NCBI GenBank assembly: GCA_002633005.1
Contig: NMRA01000593.1
Coordinates: 67,010 to 100,275, forward strand
From: Phoronis australis
Taxonomy: Eukaryota; Phoronida; Phoronidae
Length of the DNA: 33,266 bases
Reading direction: 5' to 3'
A program made the translations under genes and the position numbers. The notes below the pieces were generated by a model. The model saw nothing but the letters and a program-made list of their open reading frames with translations, did no database searches and was not told the origin of the DNA. Positions 10,175 to 19,838 of the stretch are shown here, in pieces (position 1 is the first letter of the stretch; every line of letters starts with the position of its first letter).

Positions 10175-10441
10175 TCAAGATTTTTGCGTTCCCTCACAAA
10201 GTGTTTGCCTTCCCTTGCAAAATTTGTGCATTCCCGGGCAAAATTTTTGGGTTATTTCGCAAATATTTTGCTCTCCCTTGCAAATTATTTGAGACCACTC
10301 CGTCACATTTTAATTAGAATTAAATCTAAATTTTGAGAGGGAACGCCAAAACTTTGCTAGAGAACGTAAAATATTTGCGAGAAAATGTAAAAATTTTGCT
10401 ACTGAAAGCAAAAATTTTGCGAGGAAACGCAAAAATCTTGA
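10175..10441. mobile_element. Second foldback/MITE with ~22-bp repeat arms
   Basis: The left end reads TCAAGATTTTTGCGTT and the right end reads its complement. Each arm (about 110 bp) is built from degenerate ~22-bp units of the form CGTTYCCTYGCAAAATTTTTG, which read in opposite directions in the two arms around an AT-rich centre near 10300-10330. No clear target duplication. It shares architecture, but not sequence, with the foldback at 8189-8547. Minus-strand frames through it give LAKFLRF-like repeat peptides and are not genes. Confidence 0.7.
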
Positions 10442-10790
10442 AATATATTTTTTCGCATCATTTTCCTTTAGGAGCTCCGTACATTTCGGCCGTATGAAGA
10501 ATAATGTTGACTGCTCATACCATGGTTTTCTCTTCCAGATGAAAGGACATACATTTAAACACACAACAAACGAACAACAGTTGTTGCACTCTTTAAGATT
10601 TGAGCCATTAACATCAAATGGTGAATTGAAGAGCAACCATTGATTTCATGATCAGCCTTCTATACCGCCATTCAATACGGCAAAATACATCACTTCACGA
10701 AAACTGGACGAAAAGAGTAGCAGCTGATTCCATTAGTACTCTGAGCGTACAAGCGCAGAGTGCTGTTGTTCCTGGGTTTTCTTCAATTTC

Positions 10791-10833
10791 ATTCTTCTTA
10801 TTCTTCTTATTCTTCTTATTATTATTCTTCTTC
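10791..10833 (+). repeat. TTCTTA/TTA microsatellite
   Basis: Short run of CTTCTTATT units, intronic, of no evident function. Confidence 0.85.
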
Positions 10834-10889
10834 CGACCAACTTCGAGGTTTAATAACTCCAATATGGGTGCAGGTACGATCTTTAAATT

Positions 10890-11880
10890 CAGCATATGAT
10901 TTTTGACAGTACATAAATTTTGATTCGTTATATAATCACATTCCATATTGCACCGGAAGAGGTCGATTGGTGCAAAGGCCATGTAATTTTGAAAATGCTA
11001 CTCCTTCTTCATTTTTAAAGCTATTCTTTTCAAATTCGGTGTACAGGTATAAGTCAACAAGGCAATTTAAGAATCACTTTTCTAACTAATCGGATCATCC
11101 AATCAGGTGAAATAGGTCAAAGGTCATTAGGTGCAGACTAAAATTTCGAGCTGGACACTTCAAATTGACAGGTTTGATTGGCACAGGTAATTCAATTTGG
11201 AATCCAAAGTTTCAGGTCATTTAGTGCAAACATGGGGTCATTAGGTGCATTTTTCTTCTGAAAATTTGACCTTTTCAATCAACAAGTATTCTGATTAGAC
11301 AAATGTGATTCTCAGCATTAAACACATTTTTATGGGCTCTGCAATAATTCTCCTACAGACGCTTACAATGCACCGGATAGGGTCAATTAGTGCAAAGGTC
11401 TTGAAACGTTCAAAATGTTATATCTCTTACGTTTTTCAAGAAATTCTTTTCAATTTCAGCACACTTGGGTAAGTCAACATGCCAATTAGATACTCTACTT
11501 TTCTTCGCAATAGGCCTAACCAATCAGAAAATATAGGTCAAAGGTCATTGAGTGCAAACTAAAATTTTGAGCTAGAGACTTCAACATTACATATCTGTTT
11601 ACTAAGTGCGATTGAGCTTGAATTCTAAATTTTTAGGTCATTTGGTGCACCCATGAGATCATTAGGTGCATTGTTTCTTCTGAAAGTTTGACCAATTCAT
11701 TTATCTTGTATTCTGAAGTGTTTAAAGTACAACATCTGAGATTTTTAGCATTAACCACACTTTTAATCGAGTTAACAATTACTCCCTCATCGGGGCTCAT
11801 AATGCACCGGAAGAAGTCAATTTGTGGAAAGGTCATCAAAAAATTAATATGTAATTTCTCCTACAATTTTAAAGAATTCA
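10890..11880 (+). repeat. Tandem repeat, ~425-bp unit, about 2.3 copies
   Basis: The anchor TGCACCGGAWRRGGTC recurs at about 10950, 11370 and 11803, a period of 420-433 bp. Between anchors the order of blocks is kept: a TTTTCAA block, AAGTCAACA, CCAATCAG, AGGTCAAAGGTCATT, GCAAACTAAAATTTYGAGCT, GGTCATTTRGTGCA and GGTCATTAGGTGCATT. Units differ by perhaps 15-25%, so the array is old. The perfect direct repeat AGGTCAAAGGTCA is retained at 11114-11126 and 11535-11547. No open frame. Confidence 0.75.
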
Positions 11881-12276
11881 TTTTTATATTGGTAAATGGG
11901 TTGCTGTCAGTAACTTTCCATAATAATTCCAGTAAAACGCACGCGTAGAGTTCCGTTATTGTCACGCCGTGACAATAATGTTTCTAGTTTATGGTGTAAC
12001 CCATGCATAATTAGATCTAAGTCAATAGTCTTGCGGTGAATTGAAAATTTGTGTAGGATAACCACAAAATTGCAATTGAACCAGAATTGTTCCTAAAACA
12101 GTTGTCTTCCCCTACTGAATTATCACTTGCCGCATGAATTCAGGCATGGCCAACTTCTATTTATTTTGAGCTTTTTATTGGTGATTTGTGTACATGTAAT
12201 CAAATTAGCACAAGGTAATGTAAACTTCAATAGCGAATGAAATCTGTCCATTATTATTGCGTTCATTCACACTTAC

Positions 12277-12480
12277 CGTAACACTCCACTTTAGGAGGCG
12301 CAGACCATTCAAAACCGTTGGACGTTGGTTGGCATACCTGCTTCCTATAATAACGGTATTTCATTGGAATGATGTAGCCTGCGTCACAGACCACATTGCA
12401 TGTACTGCCACACGAGTTACCGTCGCACTGAAGGCTGGCATTCCCAACTTGGTTCACAGGATATCCAGAACAATAACCCA
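12277..12480 (-). CDS. CCP (sushi) exon 2 of the CCP/HYR gene
   Basis: A 204-nt exon (acceptor ATACTTCAG, donor G|GTAAGTGTG, phase 1-1). It encodes a long CCP domain of about 67 residues: GYCSGYP at the start, NSCGSTCNVVCDAGYIIP in the middle, KQVCQP and a final WSAPPKVECY. It keeps the CDAGY motif, the Trp near the last strand and the closing P-x-x-C. Seven Cys are present, one more than the six-Cys selectin type. Residues between GYIIP and KQVC (MKYRYYR) give it a basic, Tyr-rich loop not seen in the other four CCPs. One N-glycosylation sequon (NAS) is present. Intron of about 0.7 kb before it and 2.7 kb after it. Confidence 0.9.
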
Positions 12481-12814
12481 CTGAAGTATAAAAGGCATTT
12501 GTAAACTTTTATGAGTTATTAATAATTCCTACGATCTTTTCTTAAAGCAAACGTGTCAAAATATTAGAAACGCAGTTCTATTTTTCTTCACGTCTTTCAT
12601 GTCTGCCACGTAGGGTATCCTAAAGCAGCCCTCCGTGGGCATTAATTCCTGGGCCAGGGGTCTAATCTTTTTACTCAAAATCCTACCACGATATACACAA
12701 TCACTGACTAATGACTACTTAAGCTTGCCCAAAAGTAGAACAGAAATTGTCAAAACTCATTTTGAGTTCGATTTCGAGTACTAAGATCCAAAATGTTAAG
12801 ATGTACGTGCCTTT

Positions 12815-12860
12815 AGTCGCCAGGAGACGGTGTAGCTCAGTGGTTTGAGCGTGTCTTTAC
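12815..12860 (+). other. tRNA A-box-like fragment, possible SINE head
   Basis: GGTGTAGCTCAGTGGTTTGAGCG (around 12829-12851) resembles the D-arm/A-box of a tRNA. No B-box (GGTTCGAATCC) follows at the right distance and no cloverleaf can be drawn, so this is at most a decayed tRNA-derived SINE head and may be chance. Confidence 0.25.
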
Positions 12861-13194
12861 TGGCTAACAATCTCTCCGACTCTTCAGAGCTCGGTCTTAA
12901 TATTGAATATTTGCAAGAGAGTGTGAGGGAGCGTGGATGTAAAGCGAAAGGAATTTCTGGGGGTTTGCTCATATTAAAAATAGAAAAAGCAGCGATGTTA
13001 GGTCCATACAACATGGAATCGTTCTGAAAGGAACCCGTTTCTATTATCTGAAGGTGCGACTGGAATGCACAACTTAAAAGAATGGCTCGTAGTCAAATGC
13101 GTATTCTGAAACTTCATGTATAAGATAATTGAGTAGTTCAGTTCAATTAAATTAAAAACGTGAAACGAGGCACAAATGCAAACAAGATACTTAC

Positions 13195-13359
13195 ATTCGC
13201 ACTTGGGCGCTTTTCCAATCCACTTAGTCTTTTCACATGTTGGGTTCTTTGTGACCTTTCTGTAGCAACGATCACAAGTATAGCCGCACGTAACTCCATG
13301 AAGACGACTACAACTATCCATTCTACCGTTGGCTACTTGGAATCTTGGGCAGTAATACA
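13195..13359 (-). CDS. CCP (sushi) exon 1 of the CCP/HYR gene
   Basis: A 165-nt exon (acceptor ACTTCAG, donor T|GTAAGTATC, phase 1 at both ends). It encodes one CCP/sushi domain: an initial YYCPRF, an NGR turn, GVTCGYTC in the centre, an NPTC strand, then KWIGKAPKC. CCP domains are ~60-residue beta modules held by two disulfides (Cys1-Cys3, Cys2-Cys4); they act as protein-binding spacers in complement regulators, selectins and matrix proteins. This one carries the extra Cys pair of selectin-type CCPs (DSC and VTC). It also has a seventh, unpaired Cys where the usual CDxGY motif reads CDRCY. It lies ~0.7 kb upstream of the next CCP exon in transcription order. Confidence 0.9.
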
Positions 13360-13757
13360 CTGAAGTTCGTGAAATTATCAAGCTGTTATTAGAGCTGTAG
13401 TACGTATTTAGTGCAAGCAATAAACATAGTAAGAAGATGCAACAAAAGGGAACACACATTACATAAACCCTTCTATTACGGAAATGGGTGACAGCTTTAC
13501 AAGAATGACTGGGAGACCAATATTCTACGTCACTGCCCTTCAAAAAGTCTTGCACTCGCATGTAATTCACCAACTCTGTGACGGACGATAATGATGAACC
13601 AGAATGTTGACCTATAACCTCAGTCAAACATAGCCGATTGAGTTCTAGCTATTCCGATGCCTCCAAAGCATGGTCGGTAAGTCCGTTCATGGTTAGACTC
13701 AGTTTCGTGATTTTTGACTCCGACGACCTACCAGCGCTAATAAATCAGATAATAACT

Positions 13758-14029
13758 CATGGGCGCACCCAGGAGGGGCTCGGAGGGGGGGGGCTCGAAC
13801 GAGCCCCCAAATTTGGCGAATTGGGCAAAAGCCAGAGGGACCGCCTCAGTGAAACAAAATGTCCAAGTAAACGAGATAAAAGTCTACAGGAATTCGGCGC
13901 ATATGCACGATTGGCAAGCCTGAACCTAGTGGCCCCGTTTTTTTTTAGTCCTCGTTGATTTTTTTTCAGTAAAAGGTCCGCACATCCAAGAATTCGAGAC
14001 CCCTTATATTTAAGGCTGGGTGCGCCTAT
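13758..14029. mobile_element. MITE-like element with GGCGCACCCAG ends
   Basis: Left end CATGGGCGCACCCAG and right end CTGGGTGCGCCTATG are inverted repeats, 272 bp apart, enclosing G-rich left and T-rich right portions and no frame. The right half recurs at 16254-16440, inside the duplicated block, and in reverse orientation at about 47-140, where CGCGCCCAGCCTAAAAT, GAATTCTTGGG and TGCGGACCT are recognisable. It is therefore a dispersed family with at least two independent insertions here. Confidence 0.65.
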
Positions 14030-15035
14030 GTAACCTCCCTACGGTCGACAGATGTGACCACTTTGCAGTCTCGGCGACCCAGGCAATGCGCGTATTGTAC
14101 TTTATTTCAGTTCGCGCAGTTAATTTATTTCAATACAGGCATTGAATTTTTTTATTTTATGAAATTCACTTGTCTTGAATGTCAACAGTTATTTTCATCT
14201 GCCCAATCTACATTTGTGAAGTACCACACTGAACTTACTTCAATAAACTTTTCGATAATCGTATTTGACTCTTGACACTTGGAAGACTTGTTTCCAAGTC
14301 TCAAGAACTCTGCTATGCCCTATTACATGCCCTTAGCCAGGGAGTTGCGACGAGTGCGGATCATGCCTTCCACAGCCAGAATAATTGTTTCAAAACCAAT
14401 CAAAATATACTATCTAGTTTCACTCCTGGATTCAAAGGAATTGGGAAAATAAACATTAGTTATGCATGAATATAACCAATTATACAAGTACGCTTGAAGA
14501 CGACGCTTGCTCCTGCCGATTCTAGGTTCCGCAGTGTTTTATTAGTGAAAACTTGTTCAAATGTATGTGGTCAGTAAGACATTTTTGACAATTAGATGGA
14601 TATCGTAGAGCTTTTCAACTCAGGTGGAAAAACCATGGTTTTAATAAAGAAGGACAGCAGCCAAATTAAAAGTAAGAAACGATTTGATTTAACCTGTGTA
14701 TGTTGACCATTAAATTTAGGATTATGCATCAAGGTTCAAATTTTAAAAAGGACTGTTTAAGGCGACCTTCGATGGATCAAATTGGCATGAGGGCTAGTCG
14801 AGTATGAATGTAAAATGTTTGGTAAGTTTGTATACCAGTGAGATAATAAGTTACTCAAATGCACAGATGTCTAAAACCTTTCGAACCCGTAATAAAAATG
14901 AGTGCCATCCCGATACACATCGTTCATGACGTCGCCACATAAAAGGAGTACCAAAAAGCCATTACTGACTTATGACTCACTTGAGCAACCAGTAAATGGG
15001 AGATGATCATTTGTAACCAACTGATATTATGGTAT

Positions 15036-15081
15036 CAAGGAGTGCACATAGAAAGTACATGTATGTACTACACTCCTTGAT
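15036..15081. other. Perfect hairpin in copy A
   Basis: ATCAAGGAGTG and CACTCCTTGAT form an 11-bp perfect stem enclosing a second palindrome, AGTACATGTATGTACT. Copy B (about 17361-17406) carries one substitution (GGT for GAT) that weakens the stem. Intronic; function unknown. Confidence 0.6.
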
Positions 15082-15778
15082 GGTAATGTGGTGAGGGAAA
15101 CCTTGAGACAAACATGCAAGAGTTTGAATTCGTGATTCCAGTGTTCTAGAGGCGTTCTAGGGAATGAGCTAGAGCCATCTTTCTAAACCAGCGGAGCTCT
15201 GCTTATACCATTCATTTTGTGACTCTGGTATTCCGACAACAGTGTTACTTTTTTCCTTAAAACCGTGTTCTTTTTGGAATAAAACAAACACGGGAAGACG
15301 TACATGTGTGAACTGTGCTTGTTCATTTTTTGGAAATTAGGGGCTGAAACAAAAGACAAAACTACGTCGATTCTGAATTGTTTGTGGCGGTGTGACGCAA
15401 ACTGCTCAAAAACAGGAGAATGGAACAATTGACAATAACGAATGAGCAAAGCTAATGCAGGATTAATCACAATTTCACCTCTCCCTTGCAACGTCTGGCT
15501 AACGGCAGTGAACTTGTTGATACAGGAGCTCATAATCTATTACATACCACCAACACAAGTAGTTCGGTCTTGTTCTTTGGATGTATTCTCGCGATACAGC
15601 CCTCTGAGGCGAATAAAATAATTTTCTACCAGTGATCACTGATAGCAAACATTTGTTGCATAATTTTCAAATTCAATTGGTTGACTCTTTGCTAAAACAA
15701 ACAATTTTAAAAAACAAACAAGTTGTGCCAACTGCTGCTGCCTGAAAAAGAATAAAAGCGATTCTGTAAAGGTCTTAC

Positions 15779-15885
15779 CATGTAGATGGTGACTAATGGA
15801 GCACGAGGCCGAGTTACACTTATCGTAGCTTCGGACGTATAGGCTGCCATATCCTGCGTAGATATATTTGCCGGAAGCGCAACCA
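15779..15885 (-). CDS. Small Cys-containing exon, copy A (duplicate of 18090-18196)
   Basis: Same exon as copy B, with one substitution in 107 nt, the same TTCTAG acceptor and the same GTAAGAC donor. Joined to the CCP exon at 13195-13359 the phases fit (phase 1 to phase 1). Copy B ends in phase 1 and copy A starts in phase 2, so the two cannot be spliced together in frame. They are either mutually exclusive or, more likely, one exon written twice by an unmerged assembly overlap (single N at 16251). The frame stays open upstream of the acceptor with a hydrophobic run but has no ATG before a stop, so it is not a good initial exon. Confidence 0.45.
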
Positions 15886-16250
15886 CTAGAACATCCACAG
15901 AAAAGAAAATACACCAAGTAGAAGGCAATACAAACAAGCTCGAAATTGATAAAATGGCATGGCAATATCGATCTTAGTATCTGAACTTCTCACATGAACA
16001 AAACAATATTTTTTGCAAAAAAAATCCTCGTGTCTAAAACTTTCAACCACATGACCCAACTTTTGTAAAATATAAATAGTTATGTTTTATGCTGAACAAT
16101 TGTAAATTGCATTCAGCTTTCGCAACAAATATTCAAGTTAGAATCCAATAAATAGTCTTTGAAGTTGTAATGTTAAAACTTAAAAATGTTTATTAATAAC
16201 AGTCAGCATGGCTTCCCCGCGCGTGAGCACTGAATTGACCTTGAGATAAC

Positions 16251-16251
16251 N
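16251..16251. other. Single N: probable contig junction
   Basis: The N separates the end of copy A from the start of copy B of the same sequence. Other Ns are at 1002 (inside a poly-C run), 23870 (again between two copies of one sequence) and 26142 (inside the Kolobok-like element). Confidence 0.8.
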
Positions 16252-16253
16252 GT

Positions 16254-18561
16254 CCGCCTCAGTGAAACAAAATGTCCAAGTATACGAGATAAAAGTCTAC
16301 AGGAATTCGGCGCGGATGCACGTTTGGCAAGCCTGAACCGTTTTTTTTTAGTCCTCGTTGATTTTTTTCAGTAAAAGGTCCGCACATCCAAGAATTCGAG
16401 ACCCCTTATATTTAAGGCTGGGTGCGCTTATGTAACCTCCCTACGGTCGACAGATGTGACCACTTTGCAATCTCGGCGACCCCGAGCAATGCGCGTATTG
16501 TACTTTATTTCAGTTCGCGCAGTTAATTTATTTCAATACAGGCATTGAATTTTGTTATTTTATGAAATTCACTTGTCTTGAATGTCAACAGTTATTTTCA
16601 TCTGCCCAATCTACATTTGTGAAGGACCACACTGAACTTACTTCAATAAACTTTTCGATAATCGTATTTGACTCTTGACACTTGGAAGATTTGTTTCCAA
16701 GTCCACGAAATTCTCAAGAACTCTGCTATGCCCTATTACATGCCCTTAGCCAGGGAGTTGCGACGAGTGCGGATCATGCCTTCCACAGCCAGAATAATTG
16801 TTTCAAAACCAATCAAAATATACTATATAGCTTCACTCCTGGATTCAAAGGAATTGGGAAAATATACATTAGTTATGCATGAATAAAGCCAATTATACAA
16901 GTACGCTTGAAGACGACGCTTGCTCCTGCCGATTCTAGGTTCCGCAGGTGGAGAAACCATGGTTTTAATAAAAAAGGACAACAGCCAAATCAAAAGTAAG
17001 AAACGATTTGATTTAAGCTGTGTATGTTCACCATTAAATTTAGGATTATGCATCAAGGTTCAAAAAATTTTAAAAGGGAATGTTTAAGGCGACCATCGAT
17101 GGATCGAATTGGCATGAGAGCTTGTCGAGTATGAATGTAAAATGTTTGGTAAGTTTGTGTACCAGTGAGATAATAAGTTACTCAAATGCACAGATGTCTA
17201 AAACCTTTCGAACCCGTAATAAAAATGAGTGCCATCCCGATACACATCGTTCATGACGTCGCCACATAAAAGGAGTACCAAAAAGCCATCACTGACTTAT
17301 GACTCACTTGAACAACCAGTAAATGGGAGATGATCATTTGTAACCAACTTATATTATGGTATCAAGGAGTGCACATAGAAAGTACATGTATGTACTACAC
17401 TCCTTGGTGGTAATGTGGTGAGGGAAACCTTGAGACAAACATGCAAGAGTTTGAATTCGTGATTCCAGTGTTCTAGAGGCGTTCTAGGGAATGAACTAGA
17501 GCCATCTTTCTAAACCAGCGAAGCTCTGCTTATACCATTCATTTTGTGACTCAGGTTTACTCTTTTCCTTAAAGCCGTGTTCTTTTTGGAATAAAACAAA
17601 CACGGGAAGACGTACATGTGTGAACTGTGCTTGTTCATTTTTTGGAAATTAGGGGCTGAAACAAAAGACAAAACTACGTCGATTCTAAATTGTTTGTGAC
17701 GGTGTGACGCAAACTGCTCAAAAACAGGAGAATGGAACAATTGACAATAACGAATGAGCAAAGCTAATGCATGATTAATCACAATTTCACCTCTCCCTTG
17801 CAACGTCTGGCTAACGGCAATGAACTTGTTGATACAAGAGCACATAATCTATTCCATACCACCAACACAAGTTGTTCGGTCTTGTTCTTTGGATGTGTTC
17901 TCTCGATACAGCCCTCTGAGGCGAATAAAATAATTTTCTACCAGTGATCATTGATAGCAAACATTTGTTGCATAATTTTCAAATTCAATTGGTTGACTCT
18001 TTGCTAAAACAAACAATTTCAAAAAACAAACAAGTTGTGCCAACTGCTGCTGCCTGAAAAAGAATAAAGCGATTCTGTAAAGGTCTTACCATGTAGATGG
18101 TGACTAATGGAGCACGAGGCCGAGTTACACTTATCGTAGCTTCGGACGTATAGGCTGCCATATCCTGCGTAGATATATTTGCCGGATGCGCAACCACTAG
18201 AACATCCACAGAAAAGAAAATACACCAAGTAGAAGGCAATACAAACAAGCTCGAAATTGATAAAATGGCATGGCAATATCGATCTTAGTATCTGAACTTC
18301 TCACATGAACAAAACAATATTTTTTGCAAAAAAAATCCTCGTGTCTAAAACTTTCAACCACATGACCCAACTTTTGTAAAATATAAATAGTTATGTTTTA
18401 TGCTGAACAATTGTAAATTGCATTCAGCTTTCGCAACAAATATTCAAGTTAGAATCCAATAAATAGTCTTTGAAGTTGTAATGTTAAAACTTAAAAATGT
18501 TTATTAATAACAGTCAGCATGGCTTCCCCGCGCGTGAGCACTGAATTGACCTTGAGATAAC
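16254..18561 (+). repeat. Direct repeat copy B (2.3 kb), starting at an N
   Basis: Second copy of 13841-16250, starting two bases after the N at 16251 and ending at GAGATAAC, after which unique intron sequence resumes. It contains the other copy of the small Cys exon (18090-18196) and the right half of the MITE only. Divergence looks like a few percent by eye, in the range of allelic differences in highly polymorphic invertebrates. Confidence 0.9.
18090..18196 (-). CDS. Small Cys-containing exon, copy B (N-terminal region of CCP/HYR gene?)
   Basis: A polypyrimidine tract ending TTCTAG precedes 107 nt that finish with donor G|GTAAGAC. In the frame that ends in phase 1, as the CCP exons require, it encodes 35 residues with Cys at positions 2, 23 and 28 and the stretch YAGYGSLYVRSYDKC. 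I recognise no domain. In this frame the exon starts in phase 2, so it would need an upstream exon ending in phase 2; the signal-peptide exon uses phase 1 unless the weak alternative donor GTAACA is used. The second open frame has no Cys and ends in phase 0. The single difference from copy A is silent (Ala) in the Cys frame and Leu to His in the other, which weakly favours the Cys frame. Confidence 0.45.
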
Positions 18562-19475
18562 ACAAGTAAACAGTCTCACCGCGTTTCTTATTCGGGGTTC
18601 GTCTCCGTTTGAATGAACGTGGATATGGAATTCTCAGCCGAAGATGGGACCATTTAAGAAGTTGATCAGGCATTGCTTGGCTGGCACGCGTTTAGGGTTT
18701 AGCAGACGATAAAATGTAAGGGGTATGGATTTCTACTTTGAACTACTTTGTGATTCGCCCAAGCATGTAAATATAAAAAATTACGTACTCGGTGTTATTG
18801 ACCAGTCGTGTCGTAACGTGTCATGTGTGAAAACTCCTAATTGACCAGCCCCGCGAAACCAATGTATTGATACGGTTTGTGTGAAATTCATCTCAACGCA
18901 GTCGACCTTGATAAAATTGACAAAACATTCCTATGAGAATCTTAGTTTTGCCCAAACGCAGTGTACACATCTCATGGACAGGTGTTGGCGGAAGTTTATT
19001 TTCAATATTAGAGAGGTTTCGCAAATCAACGTCAACGTGAATTATCACGCCGATTCACGTTACGGTAAGAAAATGGGTTTCGTAACAGCTAAATTTTTAC
19101 GTGAACGTGAAAGTAATCTTGAATATAGTTACTGAGCTCAGGGTGTTCAGTTGTTGTAGTACATATCCGCTAGATTACAAACTACTTACAAATCACTCTG
19201 TAAATCCAATTTCTTTTACTTTCATTCTCATAACATCTAATACAAATCAGTTGATTAAATTTTTGTCAAAAATTTTCTAGTTAATTTTGCGATGAGATTT
19301 AACATGTTGTGTTCTTCATCTAGTCTCCCCTCCCTTTCTTTCTCTCCATTTCAATTTATTTTCTGCTCTGCATCAAGTTTTTCTTTTATAAAGTTGATGG
19401 ACAATCGGTATATATACGTATTAAAGAATCTTGAATGAAACATGTTTTGTTTAGTTGTATTGGATTTTACTGTAT
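18562..19475. other. Presumed intron, nothing recognised
   Basis: Unique sequence after repeat copy B. An 84-codon plus-strand frame (18881-19135) has no signature. A CT-rich tract lies at about 19321-19350. Confidence 0.4.
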
Positions 19476-19838
19476 GGTCAACTCTTATAATGCATATTAA
19501 TTTATTTTCAGTTTAAAATAAATATATGCAAATGAATTAAACATGTAAGAAATTAACATTGAACACAAAATCATATCTGCTAAAAATCCCTTCCAGTTCG
19601 ATGATATGCAGCGAACCACGGCAGAATAAGGATTTTGGAAAAAGCCTTCAATCAGCTAGATTTTATAAATGTCCATAAAGTCTAGCTGAAGGAAGGCCTG
19701 TCCCAAAAATCCATTCTGCCGGGGCTGGAATGCATTTTTAACAGATATGATTTGTGTTATCAAACTTTTCACAGGATTAATTTACTTACATATATTTATT
19801 TTAAACTGCAAATAAATTTTGCATTCTAAGAGTTGATC
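19476..19838. mobile_element. 363-bp near-complete palindrome (hairpin MITE)
   Basis: The left arm from GGTCAACTCTTA and the reverse of the right arm from GATCAACTCTTA match through TTTAAAATAAATATATG, CACAAATCATATCTG, TTAAAAAT, TTCCAG, GGCAGAAT and AGCTAGA to a short centre near 19655-19665. Arms are about 175 bp. No frame is present. Flanking target duplication not evident. The structure is that of a hairpin-type MITE. Confidence 0.75.

Larger units (their letters stand above)
13841..16250 (+). repeat. Direct repeat copy A (2.4 kb), ending at an N
   Basis: Aligns over its whole length with 16254-18561 with scattered substitutions and small indels, including an 89-bp segment present only here (between CAG at 14532 and CAG at 14621). 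It ends exactly at the single N at 16251. It begins inside the MITE at 13758-14029. It contains the small Cys exon (15779-15885). Copies that abut an N on both sides suggest two allelic contig ends placed in series rather than a real tandem duplication. Confidence 0.9.

Noticed and set aside
10310-10636. Minus-strand frame with LAKFLRSLAKF-like repeats
   Set aside because: Same cause: translation of the 22-bp units of the second foldback.
12829-12851. tRNA gene
   Set aside because: A-box-like only; no B-box, no anticodon arm and no acceptor stem.
12998-13627. 209-codon minus-strand frame taken as a whole gene
   Set aside because: Only the 55-codon CCP core between a good acceptor and donor is coding; the rest is intron read-through without Cys pattern.
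15183-15533. 116-codon minus-strand frame, also open in copy B (17510-17845)
   Set aside because: Openness in both copies is expected from their near identity. No domain, no splice context, and indels near its end change the reading in copy B.
15885-15960. Start of a gene with a signal peptide just upstream of the small Cys exon
   Set aside because: The hydrophobic frame has no ATG after its upstream stop, and the nearby ATG is in another frame that stops at the TAG of the acceptor.
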